Origin: Thalassiosira profunda
Taxonomy: Eukaryota; Bacillariophyta; Thalassiosirophyceae; Thalassiosirales; Thalassiosiraceae
DNA: 16,210 nt
Direction: 5' to 3'
NCBI GenBank assembly: GCA_036939355.1
Contig: JALLAP010001386.1
Coordinates: 1-16,210 of the forward strand
Position 1 is the first letter of the stretch. The number at the start of each line of letters is the position of its first letter. Below are positions 8,797 through 15,384 of this stretch, one piece after another. Position numbers and translations under genes: made by a program. The notes below the pieces were generated by a model. The model was not told where the DNA came from, ran no database searches, and was given only the letters and a program-made list of their open reading frames with translations.

Positions 8797-10039
8797 ATGC
8801 CATCTGAATCGAAGGAGGGCGGCAGTAGAGGCGGCGGGCGCCACTACTTTCTGCTTACCGCCATCCTCTCTGGGGCAGTTTGCTATCGCCTCGGCATGTT
8901 CGCGGGGTGCACCTCCAACGTGTGGCTTGCCGGAGATGCGGCTGCGGACTCCTCCTTCTTGGCCCCAATGAGGAATATTGAGAGCGAGGGCGATCCGGAC
9001 AGCCCTGAGTATTATGGGCGTGAGAGGCCGACGGCGTCGCAGTTGCCCGCTGATTATGGTGCATCGCGACGAAATAGCATTGCAATCGGTCCAGACGATA
9101 GAAGACGCATATCGCGAGCGTCCGTTCCCTACGATTGTGGTAAGTTGGTCATCCACTGAATGCATTCATTATACCCTGCTCGTCTCTTTGTATCTCACGT
9201 CCGCATGCTTTCTGCATCTGGCAGGAGTTGTTTTCTTTTATCACATCCCCTGCACCGGCGGTGCATCAATAAATCAGTGGCTCCGGAAATACAAGAAGCC
9301 TGAATTCGGGAATGTCTCCTATTATCAGTATTGGGAGCTAGAGACACGGAACGATGGATCGTTCAACCCCAACCCGGAGAGGTGCGAAGCACATTTTTAT
9401 GCGGGCATGCAGAAACACCTGAGCAATCTCGGCCCGAACGAATGGAGGATAGCGCACAGCCACTTGACAAATCAATATCTCAACGAATCCGAGGACGTTT
9501 TGTACAAATGGCGGTCGCAAGTGGAGTCGCAGGGATGCCAACTCATCAACACGATCATGCTCCGGGATCCTTTGAACCACGCAATGAGCCTCTACAAAAT
9601 TGTGCACGCAAAGAATAGCACCCGAGAGGAATGGACGGAGTACCTCGCGTCTCAGACTGGACCGGGAAAGTGGGCGACCGTGCTGGATTTCTTTCTGTAC
9701 AACAACCAGGGCCTCCGATATCGCAACGATTATCCAAATGGACCTGGAGGGAGGAATCCGTACAATGTTCCAAAGGAAGAGAAAGTGCGACGAGCCATGG
9801 AGCTATTGCATCGACACTTTGACGTGGTGACCTTAGATCACGCCACGTTTCAGAGCCAGATACTGAAGTGGACGGGATTGACGCCGCTGAAGATGCCATA
9901 TGGGAACGTGCACCGAGCGGAGATGAAGTTTACGAAGAAGGAAGTGGAGACGTTGCAAAAGCTGCTTCGGAACAACGGAGATTTGGATTTCGTCGACCGA
10001 GTGAAGTTGGAGTACCACGATCATTTGTCGTATATTTGA
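8797..10039 (+). CDS. Sulfotransferase-like protein, paralogue B (two exons)
   Basis: Exons 8797-9139 and 9225-10039 give 385 aa. ATG 8797 has a strong context (gtcgccATG). A short Gly-rich tail precedes one membrane segment (about 17-37, including CYRLGMFAGC, which is shared with gene A). An acidic/basic stem follows, and PYDCG joins VVFFYHIP across the intron. The PAPS 5'-phosphosulfate loop is Y120-HIPCTGGASIN131, with Cys where gene A has Thr and the family usually has Lys. The 3'-phosphate motif is R228-DPLNHAMS236. Compared with gene A it has about 25 extra residues in the stem (around ASRRNSIAIGPDD) and lacks the second intron. The role is presumably Golgi sulfation of a glycan; the acceptor is unknown. 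Its stop is only 6 bp from the stop of the facing 175-aa gene. Confidence 0.88.
9140..9224 (+). other. Intron of sulfotransferase B (85 nt)
   Basis: Donor tgtg|gtaagt at 9139/9140 and acceptor tctggcag|gag at 9224/9225. It splits the same Gly codon, in the same phase, as intron 1 of gene A. The pyrimidine-rich 3' part is well formed. Confidence 0.92.
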
Positions 10040-10045
10040 GCAATT

Positions 10046-10573
10046 TCATATCCAATCATCGTACTCGCCATCCGTCACTGTCTGAATCGTCCGGCTGGGG
10101 TCGACGGCCGGCTCTCCGGTACATTCGACCCCCCAATCGCTGGTTTGTGTTGTTGCACCGTCTCCATTTGCTGCATCGTTTGGATCGCGAGGCCACGACG
10201 CCCGCACGCTCAACAGATGCCGGCGGAAAGAGTCGCTGTGCGCCGGCGGCCGGTATCCGTATCGTTTTGTTTTGGCGTCCAAATCATCAGCTGTATCATT
10301 GCAACTAGATTCGCCTTCAGCGCTGTCGCTGGGGGATGCGCGTTGATGGGTGGCGAGGTGCGGAGACGAGGGTATCCTTCGCCGCTTGTGGACTGCCGAC
10401 GCGACGAATGCGGCTACGCCTGGCGAGAAGCCGCCGACCGCGCCTGCCAGCGGGTTACTGGCAGAGTTCGCCGCTGCCATCGTCGATCGATGCGCGTGAG
10501 GCAGTTGTGAGGGGGAACAAGGTAACAAGGCCCGCGCGGGCTGGGGGGCGGAGGAGAAGGAGGCGCCACTCAT
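10046..10573 (-). CDS. Hypothetical protein, 175 aa
   Basis: I do not recognise this protein. ATG 10573 opens an uninterrupted frame with codon use like its neighbours. The N-terminus is Ser/Ala/Pro-rich and moderately hydrophobic (GAVGGFSPGVAAFVASAV at about 46-63), followed by a basic KRRR (64-67). A second Met at residue 32 is a possible alternative start. The middle is acidic and Ser-rich (SDSAEGESSCNDTADDLD). Residues 105-130 (KRYGYRPPAHSDSFRRHL) look like the most constrained part, and the protein ends in an acidic/aromatic tail GEYDDWI. No membrane helix is certain. It converges on sulfotransferase B with 6 bp between stops and is divergent from the plastid-protein gene. It could be lineage-specific. 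Confidence 0.62.
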   Translation of the reverse strand: MSGASFSSAPQPARALLPCSPSQLPHAHRSTMAAANSASNPLAGAVGGFSPGVAAFVASAVHKRRRIPSSPHLATHQRASPSDSAEGESSCNDTADDLDAKTKRYGYRPPAHSDSFRRHLLSVRASWPRDPNDAANGDGATTQTSDWGVECTGEPAVDPSRTIQTVTDGEYDDWI

Positions 10574-10878
10574 CCATTGTATTGTACTGATTCCAACGTT
10601 GATTATGATGATCTCTGTCTAAGTGGGCTTCAATCTGGATGTTTCTTCTCTTCTTCTTTGGGCAAACTCCGAACGCAACGCAAGCAAAGGTCCACGTCGT
10701 GAACAGCCGCACCATCTCATCCTCACTTCTAAAGCTCTCTGCCCACGCCTGCAAGCAAAGGGGTCCACGTCGTCGAACAAGCGCACCCCTAGCACTCCTC
10801 GTCCTCGCTTCCAAAACGTCTGCCTCTCCGGCCCTCTCGGTCTCGGCGACCACCACCTACTCTCCCACACTCGGCAGC
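10574..10878. promoter_or_regulatory. Divergent intergenic region before the plastid-protein gene
   Basis: A 305-bp spacer between divergent genes. The left half includes T-rich runs (ttcttctcttcttcttt at about 10642). The right half is occupied by an imperfect direct duplication (10680-10829). The frame of the downstream gene is open through part of this segment (ATG at 10639), but the signal peptide begins at 10879, so I treat the rest as leader. Confidence 0.45.
10680..10829. repeat. Imperfect direct duplication, period about 71 bp, upstream of plastid-protein gene
   Basis: gcaagcaaag followed by (gg)gtccacgtcgt and gaaca(a)gcgcac recurs at 10680 and 10751. Both copies then continue with similar C/T-rich text ending in tctgcc. 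The second copy has small insertions. Confidence 0.65.
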
Positions 10879-11442
10879 ATGTGTCGCTCGATGTTGGCAC
10901 AACTCGCGGTGCTGCTCCTGGCGGCCCTCGCGTCCGCCTCTGCATTTGCCTTTGCACCGGCAAGCACAGCCCGCCGACCGACCGCCCTCTCCGTGGTGAA
11001 GTTCGACAAGGCGACGCAAAAGTGGTTCACCGATGATCCGGAAGAGATGGCCGGCGCATCCTACGGGCCCATCGGTTCGCTCTACCGCGCGGGCCCCAAA
11101 CCATTCTTCTCGCGCATCTTCGATGCGGATACCTACGACCAGGCGGTTCTCAAGTACATGGCGGGAGACGGATGTGATCGAAAGGAGGCGCAGGGCAATA
11201 TGGATGCGTTCCTTGAGAATCCGCAGGACTGGGCGTACCAGAAGAAGTGCGAGCAGAACAAGGGTGTGTACAAGAAGGATTACGCCAATGCAAATATGGA
11301 ACCGAAGCAGGTGGTTCTTAGTACGGTGTGGGGTTTGGGAGTGGTGTACTTCCTTGGCAACCTGATTTACACTGGCGTCAACGAGGGAATGTTGGTTGGG
11401 AGCTTCCACACAACGATGAAGCTGTTGGGCATCGAGGCATAG
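10879..11442 (+). CDS. Plastid-targeted protein with one membrane segment, unknown function
   Basis: A 187-aa protein from ATG 10879. Residues 1-22 are a signal peptide running into A-S-A-F-A-F-A-P (20-27). With the basic, hydroxylated stretch after it, this matches the bipartite ASAFAP presequence of diatom plastid proteins. The mature part begins near LSVVKFDKATQKWF. It carries SYGPIGSLYRAGPKPFFSRIF (61-81), YDQAVLKYMAGDGCDRKEAQGNMDAFL (86-112) and a single membrane helix (about 145-167), with a short tail. The small size, one helix and plastid targeting suggest a thylakoid protein, perhaps an accessory photosystem or antenna subunit; that is inference. The upstream in-frame ATG at 10639 would add 80 residues before the signal peptide and is unlikely to be used. 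Confidence 0.83.
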   Translation: MCRSMLAQLAVLLLAALASASAFAFAPASTARRPTALSVVKFDKATQKWFTDDPEEMAGASYGPIGSLYRAGPKPFFSRIFDADTYDQAVLKYMAGDGCDRKEAQGNMDAFLENPQDWAYQKKCEQNKGVYKKDYANANMEPKQVVLSTVWGLGVVYFLGNLIYTGVNEGMLVGSFHTTMKLLGIEA

Positions 11443-11731
11443 GACGAGCTGGAACGGGGCTGCTGGTTGGCTGAGAAGGAAGAGACAACAAGTTTTGCAA
11501 GTGGGGAAATTTTGTCGCGACGGAAGTTAGAGCGCGCCAAAATTTTTGGCCAACTTCTACGTAGGAATCGTCGAAACTTTCCCCTCCATTTTCGTCGCGA
11601 GAAAGCTAGTGGGTTACGGTCTGCGCCCTTTTGGCGGAACACGGCGAACTGCCGTGCACCTGTTCGGCACCATAGTTGGACCGTAGACCCAATATAAGAG
11701 CGCAAAATCATTGTCGGGATGCCACCCCCGC

Positions 11732-11951
11732 GCTTCCGTCACGCTCAGTTTTGAGTTCCGTGACTATTCCGTTGATTTTGCGACTGCATTTTTGCAGTCG
11801 CGTTTGTCTTTGGGGTATTTATTTGGCGTCATTTTTTATTTTTTACCGTAGAAGGCTACGTAGGCTAGTACCAAAACGACACTTTGTCGTTTTAACACCC
11901 CAGTGTAGACTCCTAAATCAACACGACCAACCAACTGAGCGTGACGGAAGC
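11732..11951. mobile_element. Inverted-repeat (MITE-like) element with nested hairpins
   Basis: The 17-nt arm gcttccgtcacgctcag (11732-11748) is perfectly inverted at 11935-11951. Between the arms lie two perfect 9-bp stem-loops: gcgactgca/tgcagtcgc with a TTTT loop (11780-11801), and aaaacgaca/tgtcgtttt with a CTT loop (11873-11893). No coding capacity. It could be a non-autonomous DNA transposon or a structured transcribed element; no clear target-site duplication was found. Confidence 0.5.
11873..11893. repeat. Perfect 9-bp stem-loop
   Basis: aaaacgaca - ctt - tgtcgtttt, inside the 220-bp inverted-repeat element. A run of T at the 3' side gives a terminator-like look, but in nuclear DNA this is not evidence of termination. 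Confidence 0.7.
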
Positions 11952-12000
11952 CCCCGGTTGCTGTGGCTTGGAATGAGCAAAATCGGCCCGGTACCAGCTT

Positions 12001-12195
12001 TTACGTAAAGTTCTGGCAGAAGCCCTTTCGTCGCCGCAAAATGGACTTCGACACCCATTCAAGTGGCCAAAGTTGGAGCTATGGCACCCATTGGGATGTC
12101 CATAAGAGGATTTGCATTGATATTGGACTTTGGCCGAGCATTGGGCATCAACGTCGCCGAGGTCGGGCTTTGGGTGTTACGTAAAGTTCAGGCAG
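12001..12195. repeat. 19-nt direct repeat pair beginning with a TTACGTAA palindrome
   Basis: ttacgtaaagttctggcag (12001-12019) recurs with one mismatch at 12177-12195, 176 nt apart. Both start with the same 8-bp palindrome. Confidence 0.7.
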
Positions 12196-12217
12196 GCACA
12201 CTCGTAGGATGTATTAA

Positions 12218-12231
12218 TTCCTACGTAGGAA
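12218..12231. repeat. 14-bp perfect palindrome centred on TACGTA
   Basis: ttcctacgtaggaa. Related ctacgtag palindromes occur at 11557-11564 and 11856-11863. Confidence 0.75.
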
Positions 12232-12635
12232 ACCCAAACTTAAACGTTGAACTCCCCAGACGAACCCACCATGACGGCCGTCGCCGCCCTAGTAGCGGCG
12301 GAAATGAGGAGATGCGGTCGTTCCGGCGTTACTAGTCGTTAGCGTTGGTACTAATGATGATTGTTGCAGCGGGGTTTAGTTGGATATTGAGTTCATCCAC
12401 TCCTATTGATGCATTTGTTGAGTGCCCGGGCCTCTGATTTTGCAATCCCCGGCCACCTTCCCCTGCTCTCCCCGGCGATATGAGCCGCTGCACGTCCTCC
12501 CCGCCGTCAACCGCCGACGCCGCGCCCTTTCCTACCATGCCGGCGGTGCCTCGGAGCGGCGGCCCGGCCTCGCGAGCGGCCGGGACGGGGTAGAATCGGC
12601 CGAATCACTCCACCATGCACCACCGCATCCGCCCC

Positions 12636-12947
12636 TCACCCGCTCTGACGGCGACGCCCGGGGCCATTATCCATGACGATGACCATTCTGCGCTCCCCGG
12701 TCGCCGCGGCGTCGTCGTTGGTTGATGGGACGAGGCCGGCGCGCCACAACATGGCGTGACCGACCCTCCAAAGCCTCATAAGGTCGGGGTGCATGTGAGT
12801 GCTCGTGGCCGTATCCACCTCGCCGGCCGCCGGCCCCTGCTCGCGCCGGCCCTCAACGGCCGCGCGGGCGCTCGCGACGCCGGCCGACGCCTCAGGGGCC
12901 TTCCCTTGCAAGTTGATGGTGTCGTAGTGCGGCGGCTTGGCCCCCAT
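12636..12947 (-). CDS. Possible small hypothetical protein, 103 aa
   Basis: The ATG lies in a very good context (accATGG). By eye almost every codon ends in G or C, the same bias as in the helicase, which argues for coding. The product starts MGAKPPHYDTINLQGK, has an Ala/Glu/Arg-rich middle, and then an amphipathic stretch LMRLWRVGHAMLWRAGLV (about 55-72). I do not recognise it. It may continue through an unproven splice: a gtgagg donor candidate overlaps the stop, and the same strand stays open at 12538-12332. The repeats on both sides are unlike those around the other genes. It could equally be a gene fragment. Confidence 0.35.
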   Translation of the reverse strand: MGAKPPHYDTINLQGKAPEASAGVASARAAVEGRREQGPAAGEVDTATSTHMHPDLMRLWRVGHAMLWRAGLVPSTNDDAAATGERRMVIVMDNGPGRRRQSG

Positions 12948-13426
12948 GGTGCGTAGGGAGGGTTGCGGCGGCTTCGAGTTGACTCAACGTTTAGCGTCGA
13001 GAAAAAAACTGCAAGTAGGTAATTGATAGGCCATGTTAGGGGTGCTGGCGATGGTCGACAAAATCGGTGAACCCCCACATATCCCAACTATTTCATACCT
13101 ACCGATTCGGTAGGTAGGGACCTAAAGGCCCTTCTGACTTTCGACGTTTAAAAACGAAATCGGTAGGTAACGCGGTAGGTATGCTACATACGCGCTGGTA
13201 CTGAAACATAAAATCGAGAAGGGGTCATCTAAACTTGCCTCCGACTCGGGAAATGTCCTATCTTAATACTAATTCCACCGCTCACAAGAAAAGAGCAATG
13301 AGATTTTTATTTTAAATCAAAATCATTTCGAATAAATGGGTTCACGAATTCCGCGTGTACGTACGTAGATTTTGTACCAGGTCTACACACGGTAGGTAAC
13401 CATATGTCCTACTTACGAGAGAAACG

Positions 13427-13589
13427 GTAGGTAAAAAATCCACGTAGAGCCCGTAGAAACATATGGCTACCTACCGATTATCCCAACTATTTCGTTACCT
13501 ACCGTTCAGACGGTAGGTAACCATATGTTTCTAAGTAGGTAAAAAATCCACGTAGAGCCCGTAGAAACATATGGCTACCTACCGATTAT
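13427..13589. repeat. 55-bp direct repeat, two identical copies
   Basis: Positions 13427-13481 and 13535-13589 read the same, from gtaggtaaaaaatcc to ctaccgattat, 108 bp apart. A related block, ggtaggtaaccatatgt, occurs at 13391 and 13512. Confidence 0.85.
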
Positions 13590-13616
13590 TCGGTAGGTAA
13601 GGAAATAGTTGGGATA
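13479..13616. mobile_element. Inner 138-bp palindromic foldback unit
   Basis: A third copy of the terminal sequence starts at 13479 and pairs with the common right end at 13616. Both arms read tatcccaactatttc-ttacctaccg with one mismatch over 26 nt. Further inside, cggtaggta-ccatatgtttct (13511-13532) is inverted at 13563-13584. Most of the unit can fold into one long hairpin. Confidence 0.65.
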
Positions 13617-13620
13617 TTTA

Positions 13621-14150
13621 CTGCAACCAATTCCAACCCTGTGTGTTGCCGACTGCAATGCTCAACTCAACCTGTCAACTCTGCCGTTTTTTTTCAGCTG
13701 CAATTCGCCCGTTTCAACCATCGGTGCTCACTGCTAGCGACTGCAACCCGCCAATCTCTGCCATTTTTCAGCCATACTTCACCCATTTTTAACCCTCCTT
13801 GGTACTCACTGCAACCGACTGCAACACAACTCCAACCCAACTGCGCCCCTACTCACCAACTGCAACTTGCCAACTCTGCCGTTTTTCAGTCATTCACACT
13901 TTGCCTGTTTTCAACCCTCGGTGTGCTCTGCGACCGACTGCAACCCAACCGCAATACCATACCCAAAAGCAGAGCCCATTTTTGGTTGCGCCCTGACCCA
14001 CTTCGGTTGCACGCCCACCCACTTTCGTTGAGCGGCCATCCACTAGCTCGGCTGCATGTTGCACTGCAACTCACTTTGATTGCACTACAATCCACTTGTT
14101 GCACAGCATCGCATCTTTCTTGCACTGCAACCCATTGCAACCATGCAAAA
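13621..14150. repeat. Degenerate minisatellite based on (ac)TGCAACC
   Basis: Around ten actgcaa(cc) motifs recur. A longer unit of about 75-120 bp is visible at least three times (about 13676, 13750, 13869): (c)caactctgccgtttttcag, then a gcccgtttttcaaccctcggt-like stretch, then gctcactgcaaccgactgcaaccc. Copies have diverged, suggesting an old array. Confidence 0.65.
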
Positions 14151-14581
14151 AGTTAGCCACGGCCACAGAAAAAATTCGGTGCTAAAAGTTTAAACCACCA
14201 ACTACTCCCAAGCGATAGCTATTGGGAAGTTCGTTTACATCGGCGATTGGGGTGGAGAGGCGTTGCAACTTTTGGTGCAGTAGATGTGGCGAAAAACGGG
14301 GGATAGCCAATGGCTTCTCCCGCTCAGATAATGAGCATGTCCAGTGCCCCCACCGGGGTGACAAGAGTGGCATCGCTGTAATATTACTGAGCTGCTGAAC
14401 CTCACCGGCCCAAAAACGCTCCATGGCGGTTCGTTCACTTGCGGGGAGAAGCCTTTGATTTGGATAGAAGAGAGAGAGCAAGCAGCATTGACAGCAACCC
14501 ATTGCAACCCACGCAAAAAGCTAGCCACGGCCGCAGAGAAATGCGGTGCTAAAAGTTTAAACCACAACGACTCCCTAGCAA
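14131..14581. repeat. 85-bp direct repeat, two diverged copies 365 bp apart
   Basis: Copy 1 (14131-14216) and copy 2 (14496-14581) share attgcaacc, gcaaaaag, tagccacggcc, and a fully identical ggtgctaaaagtttaaaccac, with a few changes between. Each copy lies at the end of TGCAACC-type text. Confidence 0.7.
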
Positions 14582-14873
14582 TGGCGCAATTACCACCGCA
14601 CTCTCCCTCCTCCACCCTCTCTCTATCCTGCGCAAATGCTAAGCATAGTGCCCCCTCCTGCCCCTCCATCCCCACTCCGGCCTGATCTGGCACAGCAAGG
14701 CATCAGTCAATTAATTGTTGGGGGGGGTTGCCGGCTTTCGATGAACGGCCCAAAAATCGCTTTCCCCCCACCCTTGAATCCGCGGCGCCGCGAGGCAATT
14801 TTGGGAGTTGGGAGCCGGGAGGAGGTCTTCTGTGGGACGGGAGGATGGGTGGAGAGGCCGGGGAAGCTGCGGC

Positions 14874-15074
14874 TCATAAGAGGATATGTCGACCTTGCAT
14901 GCGGGAGGGATCGCCGGCTCGGACGGCGACGCGGGCGCTCGCCGACGGCTGCACGGGGTGGATGATGGCGCTGGCGGAGCGCCGGGGCCGTTTGGTCGTC
15001 GTGGAGGGGCGGACGGTGAGGTCGCCGGAGGTGAGGCCGCGAGCGTGACAGTGCACTTGGGCGACATTTGCCAT
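14874..15074 (-). CDS. Possible small hypothetical protein, 66 aa
   Basis: ATG 15074 sits in a strong context (gagaaaATGG). Most codons end in C or G, more clearly than in the other two frames of this strand. The product is basic with Ser/Thr/Pro/Arg-rich text (DLTVRPSTTTKRPRR, then SASAIIHPVQPSASARVAV). There is no recognisable domain. It would be divergent from the M48 gene. The same DNA is open in several frames because it is GC-rich, so this may be chance. Confidence 0.25.
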   Translation of the reverse strand: MANVAQVHCHARGLTSGDLTVRPSTTTKRPRRSASAIIHPVQPSASARVAVRAGDPSRMQGRHILL

Positions 15075-15384
15075 TTTCTCTCTCCACCCCTTTCAACAGA
15101 AGAGGGAGAAGAGGTCGCCAGGGGGGCAGCCCGCCTGAATAGCCCCCCAAAAGCCCTCCTTTGCTCTTTGCTCTTTGCTTCTCCTCCCCACTCCCCACAC
15201 ACTTCCGCACGGCTGGTCACCCCGCCTCTATCCGCCCAGAACTCAGCAACCCGCGCGCACGACGCAGTCCTTGGGATGTCGAAGCTGCGGGCGGTGGCGT
15301 TGACAGGGGCCGATGTGGACTGCAGGACTGCAGCTAGCTTTTTGATAGATTTGTGGCAATCATCAACCATCAACCATCCCAACG
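15075..15384. promoter_or_regulatory. 5' region of the M48 metalloprotease gene
   Basis: This 310-bp stretch includes a tctttgc triplication (about 15157-15179) and a catcaac doublet (15361-15374) just before the start. It also has upstream ATGs: 15313 opens a ten-codon uORF ending at 15345 in the same frame as the protease, and 15276 opens an overlapping frame. No clear TATA box. Confidence 0.4.

Larger units (their letters stand above)
11443..12635. other. Non-coding, repeat-bearing intergenic region
   Basis: I find no gene here: all open frames are short, and none has a recognisable product or a steady codon pattern. It holds an inverted-repeat element (11732-11951), TACGTA-centred palindromes, a 19-nt direct repeat pair (12001/12177) and a small hairpin with a 6-bp cgccgc/gcggcg stem near 12281-12299. 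From about 12420 the composition changes to GC-rich. Confidence 0.6.
13080..13616. mobile_element. Foldback/MITE-like element with terminal inverted repeats and GGTAGGTA motifs
   Basis: tatcccaactatttc at 13080-13094 is exactly inverted at 13602-13616. The similarity continues inward with tacctaccga...tcggtaggtag, giving arms of about 40 nt with small differences. Both ends read TATCCC/GGGATA, compatible with a TA target duplication (Tc1/mariner-like), though this cannot be proven here. About eleven GGTAGGTA/TACCTACC octamers lie inside. No transposase frame is present, so the element is non-autonomous. Confidence 0.6.
12948..14873. other. Repeat-dominated intergenic region
   Basis: No supported gene. 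From left to right: a foldback cluster (13080-13616), a TGCAACC minisatellite (about 13621-14150), and two copies of an 85-bp direct repeat (14131 and 14496) around unassigned sequence. The stretch 14600-14870 shows nothing beyond C-rich text and a run of eight G at about 14719. The 171-aa frame at 13641-14156 is a product of the minisatellite. Confidence 0.65.

Noticed and set aside
10639..10878. N-terminal extension of the plastid protein from ATG 10639
   Set aside because: It would bury the signal peptide 80 residues inside the protein, and the segment consists of a DNA-level duplication.
12636..12947. Faint resemblance of LMRLWRVGHAML to the N-terminus of RNA polymerase subunit Rpb5
   Set aside because: Only a handful of residues agree and none of the rest of Rpb5 follows; it is too weak to name.
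13080..13616. GGTAGGTA runs as telomere-like or CRISPR-like repeats
   Set aside because: The motif is not a known telomere repeat and occurs in both orientations. Spacing is irregular and set by inverted repeats, so neither explanation fits.
13641..14156. 171-aa plus-strand frame
   Set aside because: It lies entirely in the TGCAACC minisatellite; the peptide is repetitive and lacks features of a real protein.
14182..14693. Minus-strand frames of 106 and 152 aa
   Set aside because: They cross the dispersed 85-bp repeat, have no consistent codon bias and no recognisable product.
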